DNA from: Bombyx mori
Lineage: Eukaryota; Arthropoda; Insecta; Lepidoptera; Bombycidae
Assembly: GCF_030269925.1 (NCBI RefSeq)
Contig: NC_085119.1
Span: forward strand, 7,725,001 to 7,789,000
Direction of reading: 5' to 3'
Length of the DNA: 64,000 nt
Numbering within the stretch: position 1 is the stretch's first letter; the number at the start of each line of letters is the position of its first letter. Below are positions 40,201 to 46,787 of this stretch, one piece after another. The notes beneath the pieces were generated by a model, which saw nothing but the letters and a program-made list of their open reading frames with translations, had not been told where the DNA came from and ran no database searches. The translations under genes were made by a program, and so were the position numbers.

Positions 40201-42383
40201 AAAAAAGTATTTCTTTATCTCACAGAAAGTTTCAGCGCCTTAAAATTTTCTTTTGTCATCAAAGATGCAGACAAATTTAAAAGTAAAGTCTCGTTTTGAA
40301 TGGCAATAAATTACTGTAATGTTTGAACTTTCGTTGACTAATGTGTTTGTCGGTGACTTTTGTTTCAGAGGAACGGACGAAAATCTGACACGCTGACAGT
40401 CGTCGAGACTTTGTATAAAAATCAAAGAAGCTTGGAGGCGATCTTCAAGATATTGGATAAAGATAATTCTGGTGCGTACGAAATATTTTACGAGTTTCAT
40501 ATTTTGAATTTGAAATCGAAACATTTTTTTTTTATTGCCTTTGTAGGCAGCATACGGCCCACCTGATGGTAAGTGGTTACCACCGCTCATGGACGTCAGC
40601 AATGCCAGGGGCAGAGCCAAGCCGCTGCTTACCATAAACAGATATTATAGCCACGTCCTTACGGATCCATCAGATCCAATAACCTTTGCATTAGATGCCT
40701 TCAGCTCTAATACTAGGGGCAGGCTTAGGGACCCCGGTAACCGTACTCGTCGAACTCGACAAAGAGGTCGACGTGCAACCTAACCCATGCATCAGCCCGC
40801 TGAGTTTCTCGCCGGATCTTCTCGGCGGGTCGCGATTCCGATCCGGTAGTAGATTCATTCGCGAAACAATTGCTCTTGAGTTGTTAGGTCTCCTTCGGAG
40901 GCGCTCGGGCAGTTGTTAGCAAATCCCACCCCTCTTGGCTGAGCCTTTGCTCGCCCACCTGTCCTGGTGAAACTGGAAAGGCCTTCGGGCCACCAGTAAA
41001 CTTCCAATCATAAAAAAAAAGATATTATAGCGCATCGATGTCTTGATGTGTGTAGTAAAATTAAACTAAATTATTAATGAATACAATGATAATGCACAAA
41101 TACTCACAATATTTAGGGACAATTTTTTTTTTAGTTAACCACATATTAATTTAATATCAAATAATGCGTGAAGCTATGTTTTATAGTATATTCTATAATA
41201 ATATTCTAGTTAATAGGTACAATCTATGTTTATACGACTATATGTTTATGCTGAAAAATCTCTGCAGTGTAAGATTTATTTCCTAATCCAAAATGTGTTT
41301 ATAATGAAATAACACAACATGTATAACCGTTGTTTCTCCTTTTCTTTTTATCTCGCTGGGTAAATCGCACAGAATGTTGTCGATTCGCTTTGATTTTGTT
41401 TTACGATTGTACTTCTGACTTCAATGCTTCATGGGAACTTTGTAGCGCTTAAACTGGCAACCAAAGAAATTAAATTAATGCTAGGATTGAAATAATAAAA
41501 TTGTAGTACTATGGATGCGCGATGATGCAATAGGATGTAATAGTAGATTTGATGGTCCCCGATCGCACATCAGTGTGCTTAGTGCGAGTTTTTTAACGTT
41601 CTCTATAGCGTAAAAGTTAATCCACTGCATGCTTTGTTTGCAGTTGGAGCAGCGCCCTTGGCGGCAAACGTAGGAACACGATCCCATTCCATACAAATAT
41701 GAGCTAACTTTTACGCTGTCGAGAACGTTAAAAAACTCGCACTAAGCACACTGTTTGATAAACTATTATGATGCCGTTTAGGGTGTTTTGGACATGTAAT
41801 GCGTAGGGAGAAGATGCATGTGACTAAGAGATGTATGGCTATGGTAGTGCAAGGTAGAGGGGGAAGATGTCGACCGAAGAAGACATGGATGGAGTGTGTG
41901 AATGACGATATGAGAGAGAGAGAGGAGTCAGTGTTGAGTTGACAGCTGATAGAAGAGAGTGGGAGAGAAAAATTAGCTGCGCCGACTCCATCTAGTGGAA
42001 TTAGGTGGAGAAAAAGAAGAAAAAAAAAAATTTCAACAAAATTGAAACATTTTAAAATTATAGTCTACTTTTTTTTTTTAATTGATATCTAAAACTTTCT
42101 AATTACGATTTATTTATCGCATATTTTATATACATTTAAGAATAAAAAAAAACACATTTACACAGGTTACATAACGTTGGAAGAATTTTCCGAGGCTTGC
42201 CAGCTGATCGGCAAGTACATGCCGAATCCGATGACGCAGGAGCAGCTCGTCGACATCTGTCGGCTCATGGACATCAACAAGGACGGCCTGGTTGATCTCA
42301 ACGAGTTCCTCGAGAGTTTCCGTCTCGCCGAAAAGAGTTTACACGAGCAGGAAAGGATGTACGAAGACATGCAGGCTACCTGA
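13104..42383 (+). CDS. rdgC: retinal degeneration C, EF-hand Ser/Thr phosphatase
   Basis: Thirteen exons join in one frame of 623 codons, close to the fly orthologue. rdgC/PPEF enzymes dephosphorylate Ser/Thr under Ca2+/calmodulin control; in fly photoreceptors the substrate is rhodopsin. Order: IQ motif (residues 3-20), PPP domain with GDLHG (161), GDFVDRG (190), GNHE (222), HGG (275), LWSDP (325), RSHE (366) and SASNYYE (388), so all six metal ligands are present; then EF loops at 463-474 (degenerate, Asp at position 12), 547-558 and 587-598 (canonical). The ATG lies two bases after a TTTCAG acceptor, implying an untranslated 5' exon not located. Introns total over 27 kb and hold SINEs, LINE tails and MITEs; introns 5 and 7 look free of them. 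The TGA stop is followed by 61 more open codons. Identity is firm from motifs and order; the exon set is by eye, with every phase consistent. Confidence 0.93.
14090..14688 (-). mobile_element. SINE family A with a LINE tail inserted, flanked by 71-bp repeats
   Basis: A - strand SINE A copy occupies 14161-14280 and 14491-14617, split by the + strand LINE piece at 14281-14490. The SINE is bounded by 14090-14160 and 14618-14688, a 71-bp direct repeat (AAGTCGTCGCTTAC... to ...AATGTTCAGG) differing at two positions. The repeat is best read as an unusually long target-site duplication. It lies in rdgC intron 1. Confidence 0.8.
14281..14490 (+). mobile_element. LINE family B: ORF2 C-terminus and 3' tail
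   Basis: The first part encodes RLWNELPS and [19 protein letters not shown], the C-terminal end of a jockey/CR1-like ORF2 also present at 53903-54424 (-). It then runs into the family B 3' tail and CAATAAAAAAAA. It is inserted within the SINE A copy. Confidence 0.75.
15088..15219 (-). mobile_element. SINE family A, truncated copy
   Basis: Starts with a T-run (A tail on the - strand), then GAGCTCACAGCCCAACTGGT and GCGCCACCCACCTTGAGATA. It breaks off after GGTCTCAAGTATA. In rdgC intron 1. Confidence 0.7.
15916..16206 (+). mobile_element. Palindromic MITE, copy 1, with LINE tail inserted
   Basis: Left arm GCGAGTTTTTTAACGTTCCC...GCGTAAAAGTTAGC and right arm TAACTTTTACGCTATCGAGA...AACTCGCACTAAGCACAC are inverted repeats of about 50 bp. 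The interior matches the copy at 41571-41753. A family B LINE tail (about 16044-16137, +, ending AATAAAAAAAA) interrupts it. It sits just before rdgC exon 2. Confidence 0.7.
16044..16137 (+). mobile_element. LINE family B tail in a MITE
   Basis: CTTTGCTCTGCCCCTAGCAT through ACCATCAGGTGAGCCGTATG to the A-run. 5'-truncated. Confidence 0.65.
16267..16357 (+). CDS. rdgC: rdgC coding exon 2
   Basis: TTCACAG acceptor, GTAAGT donor, 30 codons plus one base. It encodes [14 protein letters not shown], the conserved segment after the IQ region, then a Ser/Arg-rich linker. The acceptor lies only about 60 bp from a palindromic MITE ending near 16206. Confidence 0.88.
17829..17974 (+). CDS. rdgC: rdgC coding exon 3
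   Basis: TTTTGTAG acceptor, GTACGG donor, two bases plus 48 codons. It encodes an acidic linker ([10 protein letters not shown]), a proline-rich stretch and [19 protein letters not shown], which leads into the catalytic domain. Confidence 0.9.
18279..18405. repeat. rdgC: 70-bp imperfect tandem duplication in rdgC intron 3
   Basis: GATTTTGGAGACAATTTGGT at 18289 recurs as GATTTTAGAGACAATTTGTT at 18359, each followed by CTCGGG and GTTTCGTAT. This gives a period of 70 bp with two copies. Confidence 0.65.
18506..18670 (+). CDS. rdgC: rdgC coding exon 4 (GDxHG)
   Basis: TTTACAG acceptor, GTTAGT donor, 55 codons. It contains [14 protein letters not shown], with the first two metal ligands of the PPP active site (Asp161, His163). 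Confidence 0.95.
18975..19182 (-). repeat. Interspersed repeat, CTAGCGACC family
   Basis: Reads on the - strand as CTAGCGACCCTCGCTTCGCTTCGG... and ends in an ACAGACATAGGGACAG region. Related to 33548-33757. In rdgC intron 4. Confidence 0.5.
19434..19740 (+). repeat. Interspersed repeat starting CTAGCTGACCCGGCAGA, copy 2
   Basis: Close copy of 12757-13050, ending in ATATATATATAGATAGATAGAT. The GATA tail is a microsatellite grown from the terminal ATAGAT. Confidence 0.65.
20058..20516 (+). mobile_element. R1-clade LINE, 5'-truncated 3' UTR copy
   Basis: Matches the - strand 3' UTR of the element at 44956-51505 (CCCCTCACATGTCGGTCTGG through GGAAATCGC-type terminus and poly-A). It is flanked by an 11-bp target duplication CGTGTTCGATT (20047-20057 and 20517-20527). 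It inserted in rdgC intron 4. Confidence 0.9.
20892..21250 (+). mobile_element. Bm1-like SINE interrupted by a LINE tail
   Basis: Left part CCCACTGAGTTTCTCGCCGG...GATCCGGTGGTAG (to 20997), right part CTGCGAAGCACTGCTCTTGC...AATAGACATTCAAGGCTATC (from about 21110). The interruption is a - strand family B tail. An intact copy at 34505 confirms that the two halves belong together. Confidence 0.85.
21000..21112 (-). mobile_element. LINE family B tail, innermost of the nest
   Basis: T-run, then ATTGCCTTAGTAGGCAGACG, ACGGCCCACCTGATGGTAAG and GCAGAGCCAAGCCGCTGCCT. It is the reverse of the tail at 262-382. Confidence 0.8.
21612..21690 (+). repeat. tRNA-like SINE head
   Basis: TCTGACTCGTTGGTAGAGTA resembles an A box and GTGGGTTCGATTCTC is a near-perfect B box, 25-30 bp apart. 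No acceptor stem is visible, so this is a SINE relic and not a tRNA gene. Confidence 0.4.
22689..22938 (+). mobile_element. SINE family A copy
   Basis: ACTGGTGGTAGGACCTCTTG to GCAATAAAAAAAA, almost complete in the tail portion. Ends 300 bp before rdgC exon 5. Confidence 0.85.
23237..23403 (+). CDS. rdgC: rdgC coding exon 5 (GDxxDRG, GNHE)
   Basis: TTTTGCAG acceptor, GTGAGT donor, 55 codons plus two bases. It contains [12 protein letters not shown] and FLNRGNHED, which carry the bridging Asp, the Asn ligand and the catalytic His-Glu region. Confidence 0.95.
23551..23587 (+). CDS. rdgC: rdgC coding exon 6 (37-bp microexon)
   Basis: TTTGCAG acceptor, GTATGT donor. One base completes Arg232, then 12 codons ([12 protein letters not shown]). 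The preceding intron is only 147 bp. Confidence 0.9.
24391..24726 (+). mobile_element. MITE-like element, copy 2
   Basis: CTTCAGAGGTGTCAAGGGAC, then TGGAACGAAGTTCCTTTCGA, ending GATAAGGAATTTCGTTCCAA. Inverted relative to copy 1 at 3602-3912 and longer by about 26 bp (CGTCTACACGTTGATTGGTC). In rdgC intron 6. Confidence 0.65.
26343..26492 (+). CDS. rdgC: rdgC coding exon 7 (HGG)
   Basis: ATTTGCAG acceptor, GTAAAT donor, 50 codons. It encodes [12 protein letters not shown] and [15 protein letters not shown]. The His of HGG is the fifth metal ligand. Confidence 0.95.
27395..27472 (+). CDS. rdgC: rdgC coding exon 8
   Basis: TTCTAG acceptor, GTTAGT donor, 26 codons. It encodes LLRPPVIEG and a charged linker ending VEWKQ, immediately before the LWSDP motif in exon 9. 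This is the PPEF-specific insert region. Confidence 0.88.
28011..28231 (+). mobile_element. SINE family A copy, internally deleted
   Basis: GGTAGGACGTTTTGTGAGTC to GCAATAAAAAAA, missing the 'accacttaacaccagg' block. Old copy in rdgC intron 8. Confidence 0.7.
29114..29250 (+). mobile_element. SINE family A, truncated
   Basis: TTGAGACCTTAGAACTTATA to GCAATAAGAAAAAAAAA. First of three copies within 770 bp of rdgC intron 8. Confidence 0.75.
29327..29580 (+). mobile_element. SINE family A copy
   Basis: ACTGGTGGTAGAACCTCTTG to GCAATAAAAATAAATAAATA. Faces the next copy tail to tail. Confidence 0.8.
29628..29880 (-). mobile_element. SINE family A copy, inverted
   Basis: T-run, TTGCTTAAATGGGTGGACGT through AGAGGTCCTACCACCAGTA. 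Complements 29327-29580 with a spacer of about 48 bp. Confidence 0.8.
29946..30590 (-). mobile_element. LINE ORF2 C-terminus with 3' UTR (jockey/CR1-like, family C)
   Basis: On the - strand 30500-30370 encodes [20 protein letters not shown] and [10 protein letters not shown], the usual end of a jockey/CR1-type ORF2. A 3' UTR of about 400 bp with ATACATACATAC microsatellite follows, ending by 'cagacaacc' and an AGAGAGAGAG tract at 29946-29965. It is truncated and dead. Confidence 0.65.
30591..32427. other. rdgC intron 8, AT-rich interior
   Basis: Contains only low-complexity open frames (for example 30879-31112 and 31231-31476). No exon or repeat could be supported. Confidence 0.5.
32428..32654 (+). 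mobile_element. SINE family A copy
   Basis: GTCCGCACGGGTAGGTACCA to CTAATAATAAAAAAG. Ends only about 57 bp before rdgC exon 9. Confidence 0.8.
32712..32897 (+). CDS. rdgC: rdgC coding exon 9 (LWSDP, RSHE)
   Basis: TTGTTTAG acceptor, GTGAGT donor, 62 codons. It encodes [19 protein letters not shown] and [13 protein letters not shown]. The RSHE histidine is the last metal ligand. Confidence 0.95.
33548..33757 (+). repeat. Interspersed repeat, CTAGCGACC...TTAGTATAGA
   Basis: Starts CTAGCGACCCGCCCTCGCTT, ends ACAAACAAACAAATCTTTCC...TATAATATTAGTATAGAC. Same terminal block as 11561-11722. In rdgC intron 9. Confidence 0.55.
34505..34702 (+). mobile_element. Bm1-like SINE
   Basis: CCCACTGAGTTTCTCGCCGG, GTGGTAGATTCTGCGAAGCA, GAAATAGCCTCTCAAGGCTA and a final A-run. 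This is the cleanest Bm1-like core in the window. Confidence 0.8.
35149..35487 (+). repeat. Interspersed repeat, ACTAGCTTTTGCCCGCG...
   Basis: Begins ACTAGCTTTTGCCCGCGATT, contains AAGTTTCATGATGATCGGTT, ends CTCACATTCACATTTATATA. The CTAG start and the TATATTAGTAGGGATT end match the pattern of the other short repeats here. In rdgC intron 9. Confidence 0.55.
36240..36495 (+). CDS. rdgC: rdgC coding exon 10 (SASNYYE, EF loop 1 start)
   Basis: CATCAG acceptor, 85 codons plus one base, GTTTGT donor. It encodes [20 protein letters not shown] (end of the catalytic core), a basic Arg-rich linker [10 protein letters not shown], and the first half of a degenerate EF-hand loop (DSEQS-G). The intron splits the loop glycine codon after its first base. 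Confidence 0.92.
37667..37891 (+). mobile_element. SINE family A, degenerate
   Basis: ACTGGTGGTAGGACGTCTTG to CGATAAAAAAG with many changes and a missing GTGGGTGGCGCA block. In rdgC intron 10. Confidence 0.7.
38830..39118 (-). mobile_element. Helitron-like element, copy 2 (inverted)
   Basis: Reverse complement of 5096-5399: hairpin CCGAGATTTGCTCGG near the left, AACGCCATCTTGTTGTGTCT, and TATATACAAGAATTGCTCGT at the right. In rdgC intron 10. Confidence 0.55.
39567..39715 (+). CDS. rdgC: rdgC coding exon 11
   Basis: AAATAG acceptor, GTAAGT donor, two bases plus 49 codons. It finishes EF loop 1 (FISISD) and encodes the inter-EF segment [18 protein letters not shown], characteristic of PPEF phosphatases, ending FELNTN. 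Confidence 0.92.
40369..40471 (+). CDS. rdgC: rdgC coding exon 12 (EF loop 2 start)
   Basis: TGTTTCAG acceptor, GTGCGT donor, 34 codons plus one base. It encodes the entering helix (LEAIFKIL) and DKDNS of the second EF loop. The open frame after the donor runs into a LINE tail and is not coding. Confidence 0.92.
40527..40635 (-). mobile_element. LINE family B tail
   Basis: T-run, ATTGCCTTTGTAGGCAGCAT through GGGCAGAGCCAAGCCGCTGC. It starts 55 bp after the exon 12 donor. Confidence 0.75.
40690..41022 (+). mobile_element. Bm1-related SINE, longer variant
   Basis: A GTAACCGTACTCGTCGAACT segment precedes the core CGCTGAGTTTCTCGCCGGAT. It ends GGCCTTCGGGCCACCAGTAA and an A-run. The reverse copy at 59566-59830 shares the extra 5' part. 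Confidence 0.65.
41571..41753 (-). mobile_element. Palindromic MITE, copy 2
   Basis: CAGTGTGCTTAGTGCGAGTT...AGCGTAAAAGTTA and TAACTTTTACGCTGTCGAGA...GCACTAAGCACACTG form inverted ends of about 49 bp around an 85-bp centre. Same family as 15916-16206. In rdgC intron 12. Confidence 0.8.
41762..42030 (+). pseudogene. LINE ORF2 C-terminal fragment, decayed
   Basis: The + strand around 41788-41920 reads, with frame breaks, as [20 protein letters not shown] and [17 protein letters not shown], the usual C-terminal block of an RTE/CR1-type ORF2. It is followed by a purine-rich tail and A-run. It stops about 130 bp before the last rdgC exon. Confidence 0.6.
42166..42383 (+). CDS. rdgC: rdgC coding exon 13 (EF loops 2-3, TGA)
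   Basis: ACACAG acceptor, two bases plus 71 codons and TGA. It completes EF loop 2 (GYITLEE), encodes EF loop 3 ([12 protein letters not shown]) and ends [16 protein letters not shown] content is well above the intron before it and stays high beyond the stop. Confidence 0.94.
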
Positions 42384-42569
42384 CAAGAACTGGACCGCCG
42401 ACCCAGCAGGACGGCGGTCGATAGAAACGAAACCGGCGTCGAAATAGAGATCCTCAAACTGGACAACGAAGAACAAGGAAACGCTCGCGGTGAGATCAAT
42501 GATTTTAAACTAATAGATTGCGAGGACACGCCGAAGCGACCAGCGGGCCTGTTGGAAAGTGATATTTAA
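42384..42569 (+). other. rdgC: in-frame 61-codon extension after the rdgC TGA
   Basis: Directly after TGA-CAA the same frame stays open for 61 codons to TAA (42567-42569). Composition stays GC-balanced and codon-like, with charged residues (QELDRRPSRT, EIEILKLDNEE, CEDTPKRPAGLL). It falls to AT-rich UTR immediately after the TAA. The last residues, Ser-Asp-Ile, fit a class I PDZ ligand. It could be a readthrough extension, or the old C-terminus cut off by a recent stop mutation or sequencing error. Confidence 0.55.
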
Positions 42570-44212
42570 AATTTCTCCATAACTCACTGCCGGTATTCTT
42601 AATTTAATTTGTAAGGCTTCACGTTTGACTCATTTAACGCTCCCATAAATTAGATGTGTATTGCGGCACGTTACAGTACGTGTCCATTGCTCTTTTCGTA
42701 TTCAATGCTTAGGTCGCATTTTAAAATATCTTAATCGAATTACCTTAACGAAAAAAAAAATTAAAAAAAATGTCTCTATATTTATAAAAGTAGTCAAACA
42801 TGATACTTAACCGAGCGTTTTAACGTATGTAGGTTTAAAACTTTATGAATATGAATTTTATTATTGGAATTATTCTTCGAAATTCGTAATTTTTTATGTA
42901 TTTAGTGGGAATAGTGATTAAACTAAAATTTTATTGGTTCTTAAATTGGTGCCAAGTAAAATGAATATAAAGTAGATATTTGAAAATTATAAAATAAAAA
43001 ATATATATAATGGAAAATATTCTATTTCTCTACTTTATTCAGTGTAGTGCAATGATATATCTAAAATAATATTGTAGTGACATTTGAGAAGATCAATTAA
43101 TAAATGGGAACAATGACACTAATGTCTTATACAACTCTTCAATATTCATATTCCAATTTTGCTAAATTAAATCTATCAGTAGATTCTTATTCTTAATAAA
43201 AAATATAATGGTAATTAAAAAAAAACCTTAGAAAATTTTATCTAGTCATTTTACCAGAGCTATTTCGCATACATATCTTCTTAATCAATTATAATTAATG
43301 CATTCCAATTTATTGCAGCAACGCATTCGATGTATGCTTAGAGAATATCTATTCATTATATATTCTATGTAATTTTACTAGTTCTTACAATTCGCTGTTA
43401 ACATATTAATGGCCAACAATCTGTAGTACAATTCTTTCTACAATACAGTTTTATATTGATTCTTGATATAGCTACTGACTTATTGTTTAATTTTAAATTA
43501 TTTGAGTCTGTTAGTATTATTAAGGCTAATATTATATTTATTTGTGTTCAGAATGATTGAGTGGATTGATGATGTCTTTTGGAAGGGGTGATTTTCAGTC
43601 TTTAGTTTAAATGCTCCCACGTTTAAAAAGCTAAGCGTAACACAGTCACAGAATGTTTAAAAAAAATTTGAACTTCCAAGTCAATGGATTATGACTATCT
43701 GTGGATTTTTAGAGAATTTTGAGATGAGGATCTAGCTAAATTAACATTGAAGTTTGATTTTGCAGATGAATAATGTATATTTTAACTATTATTTCGTAAT
43801 GTATATTGATTTTTTAATAAAATATCAGTGTATTTATACATTATTTTAGTGATATTCTATTATCTATTTTAAATTATAATGGTGGACTTATCAAATATTC
43901 TGGGCTGTCGTCAGTAAGCCGCCTGCTAAAATATAATAATAAAACATTGACATATACAAACAACAATCAAAATCATTATAACTTCATAACAACAACACAA
44001 CTTCAAACACCAAAAATTCCAAGGCACAAAGAAAGAAACCGGAAACAAAGAAACATACATTTAATTTTATAGGTTTCACTTTGTTACGCAATGTTGTTCC
44101 TTCATAGCGGAAGTCGTTTGCGCGCTATTATTAAGAAAAATATATGGAAATATTCTCTACTGGTTTGTTGTTTATTTGGTGCTGTCAATAAGTGACCTTC
44201 CCGTCTTCGATC
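42570..44212. other. rdgC 3' UTR and AT-rich downstream DNA
   Basis: Very AT-rich. Contains several AATAAA motifs. No other gene seen. Confidence 0.5.
42993..42998 (+). promoter_or_regulatory. candidate polyadenylation signal AATAAA
   Basis: AATAAA about 610 bp after the rdgC TGA. Others lie at about 43197 and 43816-43821. Which is used cannot be decided from sequence alone in such AT-rich DNA. Confidence 0.25.
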
Positions 44213-44220
44213 AGCTAGAC

Positions 44221-44678
44221 CAGTGATTCTCAACCACTGTGCCGCGGCACTTTTGTGTGCCGCCAAATTTTTCAAATATATAATAATGTTAATATTATTA
44301 AATTATATCATTTAAAAAGAAAAATATTTTTAACATGAATATATATTTAAATCCACAAAAAATAAATTATTTTATTATTTGCTTTGCAACGCGGTTTTTC
44401 TTACTGCCAAATTATGATGAAGCGGCGTGCATAGCAATAGGAATATGTCTCAAGTCGGCGCACACTTGCCACTTCTGCGTACAAAACGTGTTGTTTTAGT
44501 GATAGTTGGGATTCACAAGGTGTTGCATAGTAGTTACTGCACCATTTCTTTCATTAAAATTGGCAAATGTATGTGATTCGGTAGTAAGTAAATAATTTTT
44601 ATCTTTTTCTTTGTGTGCCGCCAAATTTTAAAATCGTTAAATATGTGCCGCAACAAAAAAAAAGGTTGAGAATCACAG
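44221..44678. mobile_element. hAT-type MITE with 8-bp target duplication
   Basis: CAGTGATTCTCAACC at the left is inverted at the right as GGTTGAGAATCACAG. The flanks AGCTAGAC (44213-44220) and AGCTAAAC (44679-44686) form an 8-bp target duplication with one change. Eight-base duplications and CAG...CTG ends are typical of hAT elements. TGTGCCGCCAAATTTT repeats internally. No transposase. Confidence 0.85.
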
Positions 44679-45433
44679 AGCTAAACGAACTAACATAGGA
44701 ACGTGAAATGCGTTGATGCTTGAAATGTTATTAGTTTAACTGAAGATTGAAAACCTGTCTTAGCCAATTGAAAGGTTTCCTATTTTTGTTTTAGTTTAAG
44801 TCAGTAACTTGTATTTTATTTCTTGTTATATTATATGTCTGTCCATTAAAATGTGATATTGGAATTATTGTTTAATTTCATTTAGAACTAGTCGAACTAT
44901 GATTGGGCTGTGATCCGATCGACATCAATGTTTACAGGAACACTGTTGAAGAGCTTTTTTTTTTTTTTTTTTGGTCAGGAGGAAATCGCCGGACTTCCGC
45001 CCTTTTCTGGGGATACTGGGCGGGGTATGTCAGAGTCGAACTGACTAAAACCTCCTGTCGCTCAACAACCCGCGTCCGAACCTCGCATGAGACAGAACCC
45101 ATGAAAAGGCAAAGGGGGGAAAGTAAAGCGTTTAGTGCGGAGCACATCTCTCCCATCACCCTCCCCCTCGGGACGCCGGACTGGCGGTCGTCGGCGCCAC
45201 GACCACCAGCCCTCTCGGTCGGCAGACTGTCCGAGCCCGCCTAGATGGCGCCGGTTAGAGTGGGTTACCCTACGGAATACCCCGCTGGGCCAGAACCAGC
45301 GTGGGTCGAGGATAGCCGGCCTTCCATCACCCGGATGCTCTTGCGTAAAACGCGTGCAGAGCAGCTTGCACGTCGTCTTCTTAGGCCCCCCTCGCCGGTC
45401 CCCAGACCGACATGTGAGGGGGACCCGAAACAC

Positions 45434-46786
45434 TTAGAGGGCCAGGGCTTGGGCGAGATCCGCCTCCCTGGCCCCCGCTCGACGGCGGCGGGATTGTGCG
45501 TCTCTCACGCGCCCCGCCGCCTCCTTCTGCGAGATGGTGCACTCGCAGAAGTCGAGCATCGCCTTCCACGACTCGTCGTCGCCGAGCATCGATGCCACAA
45601 CACTCGGCAACGACAAGTCGGTTCCTATTTTTGCGACGAGGACACGGCGCCACCCCTCCCATGCGGGGCAGGCGACGAGCGTATGCTCTGCCGTGTCCAA
45701 GTCGCAACCACAATGGTGGCACTCTGCCGTCGGCTCGGCTGTGATCCGGTGCAGGAACTCACTGAAACAACCATGCCCAGTGAGCACCTGCGTAAGCCGG
45801 AAAGTGAGGCGTCCTCTGTCACGATTCACCCAATCCACAAGGACCGGGCGAATCGCCTCGACGGTCCTACGACCAGCCGAAGGATCAGCCAGCCGTCTGG
45901 ACCATGACTCCAGCACGGACCGCCGAGATTGGGCCCTCCGTGCTCTGACCACACTGGGGCTGGGACGCGCCACGCCCCGGGCACGAAGTTCCGCCCGCCA
46001 CCTATAGTCAGCGGCGAGCGCCTCCGCTTCCAGAACCCAAGGCGGCGTCCCAGCCAGTACACACGCCGCCTCAAAGGAGATGGTGCGATAACCACGGATG
46101 ACCCTGACCGCGATGGTGCGTTGCGGCCGTTGCAGCAGCTTCGCCACCCCCACGGCCAGGGACTGGCCCCACACGGGCGCCCCGTATAGGGCCATTGATC
46201 GCACCACCCCCGTATAGAGACGGCGCGTCACCTGGTCAGGCCCCCCGACGTTGGGCAGAAGCCGGCTTAGCGCGCCGGCCACCCCCAACAAACGAGGGAC
46301 CAGGTTCTGAAAGTGAGCACGGAAGGTCCAACGACTGTCCAGAATGAGGCCGAGGTACTTCAACTGCACCCCGACCCCGATACGGACGCCTCCAACCACG
46401 ATATGGGCATCGACAGGTGGCACTCTCCGGGGCCTGTGGAACCACATGGCCTCGGATTTACTGAGTGCCACGTCGAGGCCCAATCTCCTAATTTTGCCGA
46501 CGACATGCGCCACCCCAGCCGTAGCAAGACGGGCAGACTCAGCAAAACTCCCCCCCCGGGCCACGACCAACGTGTCGTCCGCGTAACATATTACGCTCAG
46601 GCCCGGGAGGAGGGCACCTCTCAGCACCCAGTCATACCCGATATTCCACAAAAGGGGGCCGAGCACCGACCCCTGTGGAACACCGCGCACGACCGGGAAC
46701 CGGTGCAGGATCCCACCATGTCCGGTACACGTGACCGATCTGTCCTCTAAGTAGGAACCCACCAGCCGGCGAAGGTAGGGGGGCAC
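45434..46786 (-). CDS. R1-clade ORF2, catalytic YADD and C-terminal finger
   Basis: 450 codons in the +1 frame relative to the preceding piece. RVPPYLRRLVGSYLED continues the thumb-side sequence, then RGVPQGSVLGPLLWNI and CYADDTLVV (YADD at 68-71, the catalytic aspartates). The thumb and a basic region follow, then a C356-x2-C359-x8-H368-x4-C373 finger (CHHCGC...HTLVAC), typical of R1-clade ORF2 C-termini. The frame upstream of the displayed Met is open back to the G-run, so the piece is the natural continuation of ORF2. Confidence 0.9.
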   Translation of the reverse strand: MPPYLRRLVGSYLEDRSVTCTGHGGILHRFPVVRGVPQGSVLGPLLWNIGYDWVLRGALLPGLSVICYADDTLVVARGGSFAESARLATAGVAHVVGKIRRLGLDVALSKSEAMWFHRPRRVPPVDAHIVVGGVRIGVGVQLKYLGLILDSRWTFRAHFQNLVPRLLGVAGALSRLLPNVGGPDQVTRRLYTGVVRSMALYGAPVWGQSLAVGVAKLLQRPQRTIAVRVIRGYRTISFEAACVLAGTPPWVLEAEALAADYRWRAELRARGVARPSPSVVRARRAQSRRSVLESWSRRLADPSAGRRTVEAIRPVLVDWVNRDRGRLTFRLTQVLTGHGCFSEFLHRITAEPTAECHHCGCDLDTAEHTLVACPAWEGWRRVLVAKIGTDLSLPSVVASMLGDDESWKAMLDFCECTISQKEAAGRVRDAQSRRRRAGAREADLAQALAL

Positions 46787-46787
46787 T

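Noticed and set aside
40472..40566. Open frame continuing past rdgC exon 12
   Set aside because: It crosses a GTGCGT donor and enters a LINE tail, while the exon 13 join restores a canonical EF loop.
42167..42529. 120-codon open frame on the - strand
   Set aside because: It is the antisense shadow of rdgC exon 13 and its in-frame extension. The + strand encodes clear EF-hands.
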